Shown here: piece by piece, positions 25,589 to 34,336 of the stretch | Layout of the letters: every line of letters begins with the position of its first letter | How positions within the stretch are numbered: position 1 is the stretch's first letter | Assembly (NCBI GenBank): GCA_002339345.1 | Contig: DDKM01000021.1 | Coordinates: 11,007 to 64,229, forward strand | DNA length: 53,223 nucleotides | Direction of reading: 5' to 3' | Source of the DNA: Firmicutes bacterium UBA2598 | GTDB taxonomy: Bacteria; Bacillota; PH28-bin88 | Notes under the pieces: model-generated | Databases searched by the model: none | What the model was told of the DNA's origin: nothing | Seen by the model: the letters and a program-made list of their open reading frames with translations, nothing else | Position numbers and translations under genes: made by a program

Positions 25589-26926
25589 TTACACTACCTC
25601 CCTTGCCGGTTCCAGGGCAATCAGGCCGTATGCCGCTGCCAGTAACTGCACCGGGTGGTATACCGGCAGGGGCAGGCCGGACTGGCGGAGTCCCCGGCCC
25701 AGCTGCAGGGCACAGGAGGGGCAGGAGGTAACCAAGACGCCTGCCCCACTTTGGCGGACATTGGCCATCTTCCTGGCCAGGATGGCGTTGGACAGCCGGG
25801 GATGGGTCAACCCGTAGGATCCCGCACCACCGCAGCACATGTCCGCTTCCTTCATTTCCGACAGGATGAGGCCGGGAATGGCCCGCAGCACGGTACGTGG
25901 GGCCTCCCGCTGCAGCATTCCCCGGGACAGGTGGCACGGATCGTGGTAAGTCACCGTCACCGGCACCGCCCGGTCCGGCTGCTTCAGGCCAATGGATACC
26001 AGGTAGGCGGTGATATCCGTCACCTTGGCGGCCAGTTGTTCCCCTTTGGCTGCATAGACCGGGTCATCGGCTAGTAGTTTGCCATATTCTTGCAGAGTGC
26101 TGCCACAGGTGGCGCAGTCCGTCACCCAGGCCTCCACCGTGATGGCGGACAGGGTATCCACCACCCGCCTGGCCAGTCTTTTTGCTTCCGTCAAGTCACC
26201 GGCACTCTGGTGGGGAGCGCCGCAGCAGTTCACCGCTGGCACCACCACCCGCCGCTGGTGAGCTTGGAGCACCTGCAGGGTGGCTTTCCCCACCGGGCTA
26301 AAGAAATGGTTGACGGCACAACCTAGAAAATAACCAACCGTTGGAGCGTCACCCTGACCAAGAACCACGTTGCCGTCCGCCAAGGTGGTGGCTGCGCCGC
26401 TGGCAGCCATCCGGTCCAGGAAGTCCCGCACACTGCCGGCAGGAATGGTTGGTAGCTGGGCATCGGCACGCCCGGCCAGGGGGACGATCCTGGTTAAACC
26501 GGTTTTGCGGGCCAGCCAGCGCAGGCCAGTCTTTTGGTAGAAGCGCAGTCCCTTGTGCATCAGCCGCAGCCGGCCGGGGTGGGAAAACACTCCCCGGTAC
26601 AGGTAGCGGGCCACCGGGGGTAACCCATGCTGGCGGTGCCAGGCGGCTCGGGCGGCCAGTACCATGGTGTCGGTGGCCACCCGGGAGGGACAGGCCATCA
26701 CACAGGCCTTGCACAGCAGGCAGGAACTGATCATGGCGGCCATTTCCGGCTGGCGGACAAACTGGTGGCTCCCGTCAAAGGCCAGGCGCAGCATACGGAT
26801 GCGTCCCCTGGCCAGGGCCCGCTCATCTCCCGTCACCTTGTAGGTGGGGCAGGCGTCCTGGCAGAAGCCGCAGCGATTACAGCGCAGCAGCTCGCCGGTT
26901 AACGGTGTTAAAAAATCCTCTGCCAC
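25589..26926 (-). CDS. glcF: GlcF-like iron-sulfur (CCG-domain) subunit
   Basis: This is the electron-transfer subunit of a glycolate/2-hydroxyacid oxidoreductase. Two 4Fe-4S motifs lie in the first 95 residues (CNRCGFCQDACP and CLLCKACVMACP). Two CCG domains follow, with VNCCGAPHQSAGD and ADMCCGGAGSYG; YHDPCHLSRGM is conserved. The GTG at 26926 is chosen because AAGGAG, inside the end of the preceding gene, lies eight bases before it; a GTG nine bases further upstream overlaps that site. The protein has 445 residues. It overlaps in function and position with the fused GlcD-GlcE upstream and passes electrons to an unknown acceptor. Confidence 0.9.
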   Translation of the reverse strand: MAEDFLTPLTGELLRCNRCGFCQDACPTYKVTGDERALARGRIRMLRLAFDGSHQFVRQPEMAAMISSCLLCKACVMACPSRVATDTMVLAARAAWHRQHGLPPVARYLYRGVFSHPGRLRLMHKGLRFYQKTGLRWLARKTGLTRIVPLAGRADAQLPTIPAGSVRDFLDRMAASGAATTLADGNVVLGQGDAPTVGYFLGCAVNHFFSPVGKATLQVLQAHQRRVVVPAVNCCGAPHQSAGDLTEAKRLARRVVDTLSAITVEAWVTDCATCGSTLQEYGKLLADDPVYAAKGEQLAAKVTDITAYLVSIGLKQPDRAVPVTVTYHDPCHLSRGMLQREAPRTVLRAIPGLILSEMKEADMCCGGAGSYGLTHPRLSNAILARKMANVRQSGAGVLVTSCPSCALQLGRGLRQSGLPLPVYHPVQLLAAAYGLIALEPAREVV

Positions 26927-26931
26927 GTCCG

Positions 26932-29541
26932 TCACTCCTTCGTTGCGGCCCAGGGGGCCAAGATGGCTGCCGGGTCAAGGGCATTTTTGATGCGCCGCAA
27001 CAGGTTCCCTAGGGCGGGGCAGGCTAGCCCTTCCGCCGTCTCCGGAACCAACCAGGCGTCCTGTTCATACAGCAGGCGGCCGGTACCAGCGTCCAGCCAG
27101 GCGGGACGGCTGGCTCCGGGTTGGTTCATCCCTTGCAGGAAGGCGGTCAGGGCTTGGGATCGCGGCAACCGAGTTACAGCCAGCTCTTCTCCCTGGGCAG
27201 CCACAAACTGCCAGTAGGCGGCGAGGGCAGCCGTATCTTCCTGTACCTCCACCGGTAGACCCGTTAGATCTTGTACTCTCACCAGATGCCGCTCCAATGC
27301 TTCCCGGCTGCCCTCCACACCCAGTACCAGCAGCCACTCTCCGGTGGAGGGGAGGTTGGCTGTCTTCACCACAGCGGCAGGCATCAGGTGGATGCCAGTA
27401 GCGGACACATCGCTTTTCAGTAGTTTGTCTACCGCCCCAGCCAGTTTCGCCAATTCATCATGGGCAATGGTGAACAGGGCTTCCGCTTCTGGGAGGGGCC
27501 GCAGGCGTAGTACCGCCCCGGTAATTACACCCAGGGCTCCCCAGCTGCCGGCCATCAGCCTGGTAACATCATAACCGCTCACATTCTTAAAGTTTTTGCC
27601 TCCCGCCCGGATCAGTTCACCGGTAGGGCTGACAAAGGATACCCCCAGTAAATGATCCCGCATCCAGCCGTAGCGCATGCCCTTTGGGCTGATGGCATTG
27701 CGGGCGATCATTCCGCCGACTGTGGAGCGTTCCGGCAGGCGGACGCCCATGGGCAGGCACAGTCCGGTATCCCGTAAAACCTCACGGATGGCAGCCAGGG
27801 TTACTCCGGCTTCCAGTTCCAGGGAGAGGTTGTCACGGCGCAGTTCCAGTACCCGGTTTAACCGCCTGGTTAGGACCCTGCTGGTACCGGCCTCCCCTGC
27901 GGGAGTTGAAGCCAGGCAGGTGCCTCCACCCACCGGTAATAAAGGGCTGCCGGTCTGCGCTGCGGCCCGGACATAGGCCACCAAGTCGGCCACTGTTTCC
28001 GGTTCTACCTCCCCCCCTGGGGAAAGGGTACAGCCACCCGAGGAGGTTACCGTACTCAACCTTTCCGGCACTGGAACCGGTGGGATGACCTTGCCTGGGT
28101 TGAGCAGGCCAGCCGGGTCAAAGGCCTGCTTAACACCGGCCATAAAGGCCAGGTCGGCGGGGGAAAAGGCCTGGGACATGAACTCCAGCTTTTCCATACC
28201 GATGCCGTGTTCCCCGGTCAGGGTGCCCTCCATGGCCAGTGCCTCTATAAAAATGTCCCGGGCGGCGGCCTCCACCCGGTGGTATTCCTCAGGGTGGCGA
28301 GGGTCGTAGAGCAGGTGGGGGTGCAGGTTTCCGTCCCCGGCATGGGCCAACTGGGCAATGGTCACCCCATGCTGTTCACCGATGGCGGTAACCCGGCGCA
28401 GCATCTCCGGCAACCGGTCACGTGGCACTGTCACATCTTGCACCATGTAGGATGGCTTAATGCGGCCAAGGGCGCCGTTGGCCGACCGGCGGCCCAGCCA
28501 GAGGTTCTCCCGTTCTGCTGCATCGGCGGCGGTGCGGAAGGTTCGTACCTGGTTTTGGTGCAGTACCTCGGCAATGGTCTGCACCTGCCGTTCAATCTCC
28601 GCCTGGAAGCCGTCCACCTCGATGAGCAGAATGGCCTCCGCATCCCTGGGTAGGCCCAGTTGAATAAAGTCGTCCACCGCCCGGGTGAGGGCTCCGTCCA
28701 TGATTTCCAGGGTGGGGGGAATAATGCCCCGGGCGATGATCTGGGAAACGGCATTGCCCGCCCGTTCCAGACTGTCAAAAACCGCCAGGATGGTCTGGTA
28801 GTCCTCCGGCTTGCGGGTAAGCCGCACCAGCAATTCGCTGATGATCGCCAGGGTCCCTTCCGAACCAACGAGAATACCGGTCAGGTCCGGGGCCGGAACC
28901 CTGTCAACTGGGCCCAGGCCATAGGCAGCCAGGGCTCGGCCGGTACCGGGCAGGGCAGTACAGCCGGCAGGTGCCAGGTCGCCGGTGGTGATGATCGCCC
29001 CACCGGGCAGCACTGCCTTTAACCCCAGGATGTGATCCCTGGTTACCCCGTACTTCACTCCCCGGATGCCCCCGGCACATTCGGCGGCATTGCCGCCAAT
29101 GGTGGCCACCTTTTGACTGGCGGGATCGGGGGCAAACATGTAGCCGGCCGGTTCCACCTCTTTTTGTAAATCAAGGTTGATGACGCCTGCTTCCACTAGG
29201 GCGGTGCCGTTTATATAATCCACATCTAAAATACGGTTCATCCTAGTCAGCACCACCACCATCCCCCCCTGGGGAGGGATGGAACCGCCGCTTAGGTTGG
29301 TGCCGGCTCCCCGGGGAATCACCGGGATGTTGTGCCGGGCGGCCAGGGTGAGGACTTGGGAAACCTCCGCCGTGGACCGGGGAAATACCACAACGTCAGG
29401 CAGGTAGTAAAAGGGCGAGGAATCGTAAGCATAGGCTTCCAAGGACATGGGGGAGGTCAGCACCCCGTCCTCCCCTACAATCCGGACCAGTTCCCTAGTG
29501 ATTGCGGCATTTAGATTAATTCCGGTATTCGAATTTAACAT
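26932..29541 (-). CDS. GlcD-GlcE fusion: two-FAD-domain 2-hydroxyacid oxidase/dehydrogenase
   Basis: The ~870-residue protein contains two vanillyl-alcohol-oxidase-type FAD units. Residues ~1-490 are a complete GlcD: the FAD loop PRGAGTNLSGGSIPPQGG, NAAECAGGIRGVKYG, the C-terminal oxidase domain with HAGDGNLHPHLLYD and GEHGIGMEK, ending FDPAGLLNPGKVIPP. Residues ~515-870 are GlcE-like: PVGGGTCLASTP, STVGGMIARNAISPKGMRYGWMRDHLLG, GGKNFKNVSGYDVTRLMAGSWGALGVIT, ending RRIKNALDPAAILAPW. Normally GlcD and GlcE are separate subunits; here they are one chain followed by GlcF. The start is taken as ATG 29541 after GGTGG; an upstream GTG at 29550 is possible. It lies after dctM in the IclR operon. Confidence 0.92.
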   Translation of the reverse strand: MLNSNTGINLNAAITRELVRIVGEDGVLTSPMSLEAYAYDSSPFYYLPDVVVFPRSTAEVSQVLTLAARHNIPVIPRGAGTNLSGGSIPPQGGMVVVLTRMNRILDVDYINGTALVEAGVINLDLQKEVEPAGYMFAPDPASQKVATIGGNAAECAGGIRGVKYGVTRDHILGLKAVLPGGAIITTGDLAPAGCTALPGTGRALAAYGLGPVDRVPAPDLTGILVGSEGTLAIISELLVRLTRKPEDYQTILAVFDSLERAGNAVSQIIARGIIPPTLEIMDGALTRAVDDFIQLGLPRDAEAILLIEVDGFQAEIERQVQTIAEVLHQNQVRTFRTAADAAERENLWLGRRSANGALGRIKPSYMVQDVTVPRDRLPEMLRRVTAIGEQHGVTIAQLAHAGDGNLHPHLLYDPRHPEEYHRVEAAARDIFIEALAMEGTLTGEHGIGMEKLEFMSQAFSPADLAFMAGVKQAFDPAGLLNPGKVIPPVPVPERLSTVTSSGGCTLSPGGEVEPETVADLVAYVRAAAQTGSPLLPVGGGTCLASTPAGEAGTSRVLTRRLNRVLELRRDNLSLELEAGVTLAAIREVLRDTGLCLPMGVRLPERSTVGGMIARNAISPKGMRYGWMRDHLLGVSFVSPTGELIRAGGKNFKNVSGYDVTRLMAGSWGALGVITGAVLRLRPLPEAEALFTIAHDELAKLAGAVDKLLKSDVSATGIHLMPAAVVKTANLPSTGEWLLVLGVEGSREALERHLVRVQDLTGLPVEVQEDTAALAAYWQFVAAQGEELAVTRLPRSQALTAFLQGMNQPGASRPAWLDAGTGRLLYEQDAWLVPETAEGLACPALGNLLRRIKNALDPAAILAPWAATKE

Positions 29542-29576
29542 CACAACCACCGTCCCAGGTCAAATCGTCCGGCTGG

Positions 29577-30854
29577 CTAGTTGCCCAGCAGGCGCGGCAG
29601 TATCATGGAGATGCCGGGTACGAAGGTGAGCAAAAGCAGGATGGCTATGGCCGCACCCAGGTAGACCCAGTTGCCCTTGACCACCCGTTCAATGGAAGCG
29701 CCGGTGAGGCCGGAAGCCACAAAGAGGTTCACACCCAGGGGCGGGGTGATCATGCCAATGGCCAGGTTTACAATCATGATGATCCCGAAATGGATGGGGT
29801 CGATGCCCATCTGGGTGATTACCGGTAAAAAGATGGGTGCCAGGATGATGATGGCCGCATTGGTTTCCATGAAGGTGCCCACAGCCAACAGCAGCACGTT
29901 GACCAGCAATAGCAGCACTATGGGGCTGGAACTGATGCTGATCAGGAACTGGGCGATTTTCGCCGGGATCATTTCCCTGGTTAACAGCAGCCCGAAGGCG
30001 GACGCGGTGGCGATGATCAGCATCACCATGGATGCACTGATGGCGGAGGTGCGCAGGATCTTGGGGATGTCGGCCGGCTTCAGTTCCTTATACACGAACA
30101 TACCCACCACCAGGCCGTAAACCACCGCCACATTGGCCGCTTCGGTGGGGGTGAAAATGCCGCCGTAAATACCCCCAAGGATAATAATGGGCATCACTAA
30201 GGCCCAGATGGCATCCTTGAAGGCTGCCGCCACTTCCCGGAAGGAGGCCCGCTCCCGGCCCACATAACCGTTTTTGCGGGCGATGAGATAGGCTACCACC
30301 ATCAGGGAGACCCCGATGAGCATGCCTGGGATGAAACCGGCCATGAACAGTGTCCCGATGGAAGCACCGGTGGCCACCCCGTAGGTGATCATGGGAATAC
30401 TGGGCGGGATAATCACACCGATGTAGCCGGAGCTGGCCTGGGTGGCCAGGGCGAACTCCTGGCTGTATTTCTGACGCATCATGGCGGGGATCATAATGGA
30501 GCCGATGGCCGCCACCGTGGCAGGGCCGGAGCCGGAAATGGCAGCGAAAAACATGGAAGCCAGCACTGTGACCAGGGCCAGCCCACCGGCCAGGGAGCCG
30601 ATGAGGGCATTGGCCAGGTCGATTAGCCGCCGGGAAATGCCCCCTTTTTCCATCAAGGCACCGGCGATCATGAAAAAGGGAATGGCCATCAGGGGAAAGG
30701 AATCGGCGGCGGTAAACATCCGCTGGGCTACCACGATGAGGGGAATACTGCCGGAATCGTAAATGGCAATCAGGGAGGCAGACCCCAGGGCCACGGCAAT
30801 GGGGGCGCCCAGGATCACCAGGATGGCAAAGGAGCCGAAAATAATTGCCGTCAT
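29577..30854 (-). CDS. dctM: TRAP transporter large permease DctM (copy 2)
   Basis: The 425-residue large subunit closely resembles copy 1: FPLMAIPFFMIAGALMEKGGISRRLIDLANALIG, ISGSGPATVAAIGSIMIPAMM, GVIIPPSIPMITYG, GGIYGGIFTPTEAANVAVVYG and HFGIIMIVNLAIGMITPPLGVNLFV. Its start overlaps the dctQ stop by four bases, showing translational coupling. It is followed after 35 bases by the GlcD-GlcE fusion. Confidence 0.95.
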   Translation of the reverse strand: MTAIIFGSFAILVILGAPIAVALGSASLIAIYDSGSIPLIVVAQRMFTAADSFPLMAIPFFMIAGALMEKGGISRRLIDLANALIGSLAGGLALVTVLASMFFAAISGSGPATVAAIGSIMIPAMMRQKYSQEFALATQASSGYIGVIIPPSIPMITYGVATGASIGTLFMAGFIPGMLIGVSLMVVAYLIARKNGYVGRERASFREVAAAFKDAIWALVMPIIILGGIYGGIFTPTEAANVAVVYGLVVGMFVYKELKPADIPKILRTSAISASMVMLIIATASAFGLLLTREMIPAKIAQFLISISSSPIVLLLLVNVLLLAVGTFMETNAAIIILAPIFLPVITQMGIDPIHFGIIMIVNLAIGMITPPLGVNLFVASGLTGASIERVVKGNWVYLGAAIAILLLLTFVPGISMILPRLLGN

Positions 30855-31351
30855 TGGTCAGCCCTCCTTGTGGCGGCCAGTTTGGCATGGGAAGCCTGCA
30901 GGGACCGGATGGCCATCAGGCAGAAACCCACCGGCAGAGCCAGGTAGGGTAGGTACATGGGAATGAGCATGGCCGGGGAGACCTGGCCGGTGGAACTGAT
31001 GTGCTGCACCACATCCAGGGACAGTTTGACCATCACAAGGCAAAAGGTGAAGGTAATGAGGCCGCCAATGGCCATCACGTACCGCCGGGCACCCATGGGC
31101 AAAAGTTGCAGGAAGGCTTCCACCCCCACATGGGCGCCCACCTTGGCCCCCATGCTGGCACCGATAAATACCGTCCACACCATCAGGTAGCGCGCCAGTT
31201 CCTCCGACCAGGGCAATGAAGCCTTGACCAAAAACCGGAACACCACCTGCAGGAAGACCACCACCACCATGGTGCTGAGCAGCACTGTGACAACTGCATC
31301 TTCAAGATTATCCAGAACACGGAAAAAGAGCGATGGTCTTTTCCCTTCCAA
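30851..31351 (-). CDS. dctQ: TRAP transporter small permease DctQ (copy 2)
   Basis: The four-helix small subunit shows VKASLPWSEELARYLMVWTVFIGASMGAKVGAHVGVEAF, matching copy 1. I place the start at the TTG at 31351, eight bases after GAGGAGG, giving 166 residues. The frame is open further upstream through a hairpin but that segment has no family similarity. Confidence 0.9.
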   Translation of the reverse strand: MEGKRPSLFFRVLDNLEDAVVTVLLSTMVVVVFLQVVFRFLVKASLPWSEELARYLMVWTVFIGASMGAKVGAHVGVEAFLQLLPMGARRYVMAIGGLITFTFCLVMVKLSLDVVQHISSTGQVSPAMLIPMYLPYLALPVGFCLMAIRSLQASHAKLAATRRADQ

Positions 31352-31398
31352 AATCGACACCTCCTCATAAACGGGAAGGTATTCTGTCTTAAATAAGG

Positions 31399-31430
31399 GA
31401 CCGGCAAGACGCAGCAGCATCTTGCCGGTC
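31399..31430 (-). terminator. dctP-dctQ intercistronic hairpin, second operon
   Basis: GACCGGCAAGA (31399-31409) and TCTTGCCGGTC (31420-31430) form an 11-bp stem. It corresponds in position to the hairpin in the first TRAP operon and lacks a long T-run, so read-through is expected. Confidence 0.55.
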
Positions 31431-31451
31431 TTTATAAAGGGGTGGGGGTCG

Positions 31452-32468
31452 CTACTTCTTGTAATTCCTTACCTTTTCGATGACATCCGCCCCGATTTCA
31501 GCTTCAAACTGCTTGTAAACTGGAGCCATGGCGGCCATCCACTCGTCCTTGTTCACTTCCGTTACTTCCATCCCGGCAGCCTTCAAATCTTCAGCCAGTT
31601 TGGCATCTGCTTCCCGCACCAGGGCGCGTTGGTAGTCGCGGGCTTCCAGGGCAGCTTCCTTGATGGCCTGCTGGACATTGGCCGGCAGGGTGTCCCACTT
31701 GGACTTGCTGATCAACAGCGGAGCAGCGGCATAGAAGTGGCCGGTCAGGGAGATATACTTCTGTACTTCATAGAATTTGGATGTGTAGATGTTGGCCAGC
31801 GGGTTTTCCTGCCCGTCCACCGTCTTTTGTTGCAGGGCAGTGTACAGTTCGCCGAAGGCCATGGGGGTCGGGTCAGCGCCGATGGTCCGGAAGGAAGCCA
31901 TGTGGATCTTGTTTTCCATGGTCCGGATCTTCAGGCCCTTTACATCGTCAGGCTTCAGGATGGGCCGCTTGGAGTTGGTGACATGGCGGAAGCCGTTTTC
32001 CCAGTAAGCCAGGCCGATAATCCCGTTATTGGAGAGGGAATCCAGCATTTCCTGGCCAATGGGGCCGTCCACGGTGTCATAGGCCTGCTGGCGGTCGGTG
32101 AAAATGAACGGCAGGTCGAAGACCAGGAACTTGTTGGAGAAACCGGCCAGGGGCGCGGTGGACACCAGGGTCATTTCCAGGGTGCCCATCTGCAGGGCTT
32201 CGATCATTTCCCGCTCATTACCAAGCTGTGAGCTGGGGAACACGTCCACGGTAACTTGGCCGTTGGTCTTTTCCTTTACCAGTTGGGCGAACTTTTCCAG
32301 GCCCAGCTGGTAGGGGTGGGTGGGAGCCAACACGTGACCGACCTTCAGGGCAATGGGCTGGGGCGCCTGGTTGTTGTCAGCGGGCTGCTGAGCGGGCTTT
32401 TGGCCGCAACCAGCCACTGCCAGGGCCAGTAAGGAAACCACCAAAATCACGACTACCAGTTTTTTCAC
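31452..32468 (-). CDS. dctP: TRAP transporter solute-binding lipoprotein DctP (copy 2)
   Basis: The 338-residue lipoprotein has a signal peptide ending in lipobox AVAGC (Cys21). It carries the same ligand-site blocks as copy 1: THPYQLGLEKF, GLKIRTMENKIHMASF, GADPTPMAFGELYTALQQKTVDGQENP and VQKYISLTGHFY. By eye about half of the residues are identical to copy 1, so the two systems likely import similar hydroxy- or sugar acids. It precedes dctQ-dctM on the minus strand and follows the second panB. Confidence 0.95.
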   Translation of the reverse strand: MKKLVVVILVVSLLALAVAGCGQKPAQQPADNNQAPQPIALKVGHVLAPTHPYQLGLEKFAQLVKEKTNGQVTVDVFPSSQLGNEREMIEALQMGTLEMTLVSTAPLAGFSNKFLVFDLPFIFTDRQQAYDTVDGPIGQEMLDSLSNNGIIGLAYWENGFRHVTNSKRPILKPDDVKGLKIRTMENKIHMASFRTIGADPTPMAFGELYTALQQKTVDGQENPLANIYTSKFYEVQKYISLTGHFYAAAPLLISKSKWDTLPANVQQAIKEAALEARDYQRALVREADAKLAEDLKAAGMEVTEVNKDEWMAAMAPVYKQFEAEIGADVIEKVRNYKK

Positions 32469-32601
32469 CTTTCCACAACCTCCCTAACCTTATTATTTTT
32501 TCTTGGTGTTTCAGCTTGTTTTCGTCCTTGTTCCTTTGTGCCCGTTTCTCTCTGCTTACTCCTGTTTCTATCCCATACCCTTTTCTATGTCTGTTTGCAA
32601 A
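32469..32601 (-). other. panB-dctP intergenic region, second operon
   Basis: This 133-base gap is purine-rich on the minus strand and contains no gene. A weak promoter-like pair (TTGCAA, 17 bases, TATGGG on the minus strand, near 32598-32570) might add transcription of the TRAP genes. No stable hairpin was seen. Confidence 0.3.
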
Positions 32602-33456
32602 CTACTTGCCGGCCAGGAGGGCGAGGAACTTTTCCTCCTCTTCCTTGGGCATGCCGTAGGTGTACTGGGGCTCGGGGAAGGCCCGGGTGGTCACTTCCTC
32701 CCGGTACTTCACCAGGGCTTCCAGGATTACCGTGCTGATGTTGGCGTATTTCTTGGCGAATTTGGGTGTAAACCGGTCAAAGAAGCCAATCATGTCGTGG
32801 ACGATCAAAAGCTGCCCATGGGCATCTGGCCCGGAACCCAGGCTGATGACCGGTACCTTCATGCGGGCAGTGATCTCCTTCAGTACCGGTGGGGGTACCG
32901 CTTCCACCAATAGGAGGGAGATCCCCGCTTCTTGCAGGGCCAGGGCGTCCTCCACCAGCTGTATGGCGGATTGGGCGGAGCGGCCCTGGGCTTTGAAACC
33001 GCCCAGCTGGGAAATGGACTGGGGGGTCAGGCCGATGTGGCCCATGACGGGGATGGTCGCCTTGACGATGGCGGCTACCGTTTCTGCCATTTCCACACCG
33101 CCCTCCAGCTTGACACAATCCGCGCCCCCTTCCGCCATCAGCCGGCCGGCATTGCGAATGGCTTCCTTCTGGCATACCTGGTAGGACATATAGGGCATGT
33201 CACCTACCAGGAAGGCGTTGGGAGCGGCGCGGCGCACGGTGGCGGTATGGCGCACCATCATGTCCATGGTCACCGGCAGGGTGCTATCATAACCGTAAAC
33301 GGTCATGCCCAGGGAGTCCCCAACCAGGATAATATCAATACCCGCCTTTTCTTCCAGCAGGGCAATGGGGTAATCATAACCTGTCAGCATGGAAATCTGT
33401 TCACCTTGCTCCATCTTGCGCATCAGTTCAGGGATGGTCACCTTTTTGCGATCCAA
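32602..33456 (-). CDS. panB: 3-methyl-2-oxobutanoate hydroxymethyltransferase (second copy)
   Basis: The second PanB has 284 residues and shows MLTGYDYPIALLEEKAGID, VGDSLGMTVYGYDSTLPVTMDMM, GGADCVKLEGG, MGHIGLTPQSISQLGGFKAQG and SLGSGPDAHGQLLIVHDMIGFFDRFTPKFAKKYAN. TTG at 33456 is chosen because GGAGGTG lies seven bases upstream. It differs from copy 1 in the product-side loop (SLGSGPDAHGQ versus GIGAGIECDAQ), where most PanB have IGIGAG, so copy 1 looks more canonical. It is the first enzyme gene after the IclR regulator. It may be catabolic or simply a second biosynthetic isozyme. Confidence 0.92.
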   Translation of the reverse strand: MDRKKVTIPELMRKMEQGEQISMLTGYDYPIALLEEKAGIDIILVGDSLGMTVYGYDSTLPVTMDMMVRHTATVRRAAPNAFLVGDMPYMSYQVCQKEAIRNAGRLMAEGGADCVKLEGGVEMAETVAAIVKATIPVMGHIGLTPQSISQLGGFKAQGRSAQSAIQLVEDALALQEAGISLLLVEAVPPPVLKEITARMKVPVISLGSGPDAHGQLLIVHDMIGFFDRFTPKFAKKYANISTVILEALVKYREEVTTRAFPEPQYTYGMPKEEEEKFLALLAGK

Positions 33457-33484
33457 GTGGAACACCTCCGTAAATTTTTCTTTT

Positions 33485-34279
33485 TTAACCCCGGTAGCCC
33501 AGGGATATGGAAATGTTATTTGCTGCAGCAATCAACTCCGCCACCTTAGCCTCAATGTGGCCTTCGGCAAAACGGGCGGGGGAACCGGAGATACTGATGG
33601 CGGCCACCACCTGTCCCTGGTGGTTCCGGATGGGGGCGGCCAAACACATCAAACCCTCCTCCAGTTCCTGGTCGTCAACGGCATAGCCCTGGGTACGTAC
33701 TCTGGCCAGTTCTTCCATCAGAGCCACCGGGCAGGTAATGGTCATACTGGTCCGGGGCGACAGGTCGCACTTGGACAACAGGTCTGCCAGTTCCCATTCC
33801 GGCAGGGCTGCCAACAGCACTTTTCCAACTGCCGTGCAGTGCAGGGGAATCCGCTTGCCGATCCGGGAATAGCGAACCATGGTGTTGGGCCGTTCAACCT
33901 TTTCAATATAAATGGCCTCATTGTAATCCCTGATCACCAGGTGAACGGTTTCACCGATCCGTGCAGACAGATCCTGCAGGTGGGGCAAAGCCTCGCGGCG
34001 GATGTCCATCTGGTCCATCACCAGGCTGCCCAGTTCAAAAAACTTGAGACTCAACCTGTACTTTCCGTTGTGTGGGTTGCGCTCCAGTAGCCCCGACCCC
34101 GCCAGGACATTAATCAGCCGGTGTGCCGTACTTTTGTGCAATCCCAGGTGGGCCGCCAGTTCCGATAGACCCTGTTCCGGTTTTTCACCGGAAAAGGAAG
34201 TAATGATGTCAATGGCTCGCTGTACACTTCTCGTGGCATAGGCACTGTCCTTGTGATCCCCTTGGCCGGGCCCGGTCAT
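33485..34279 (-). CDS. IclR-family transcriptional regulator
   Basis: The 264-residue protein has an N-terminal winged helix at about residues 15-75 (SVQRAIDIITSFSGEKPEQGLSELAAHLGLHKSTAHRLINVLAGSGLLERN) and a C-terminal effector domain (HLVIRDYNEAIYIEKVE, IPLHCTAVGKVLLAALPEWE, EGLMCLAAPIRNHQGQVVAAISISG). IclR regulators commonly control aromatic, glyoxylate or sugar-acid catabolism. It leads the operon panB-dctPQM-glcDE-glcF-larA-like and is preceded by AAGGGGGTGAT at the ATG. It is divergent from fhs across a 400-base region holding a palindrome. Confidence 0.95.
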   Translation of the reverse strand: MTGPGQGDHKDSAYATRSVQRAIDIITSFSGEKPEQGLSELAAHLGLHKSTAHRLINVLAGSGLLERNPHNGKYRLSLKFFELGSLVMDQMDIRREALPHLQDLSARIGETVHLVIRDYNEAIYIEKVERPNTMVRYSRIGKRIPLHCTAVGKVLLAALPEWELADLLSKCDLSPRTSMTITCPVALMEELARVRTQGYAVDDQELEEGLMCLAAPIRNHQGQVVAAISISGSPARFAEGHIEAKVAELIAAANNISISLGYRG

Positions 34280-34336
34280 AATATCACCCCCTTAACGTCT
34301 TGCCTGATGAAACAGCATCTTGTCATATGAAATTTT

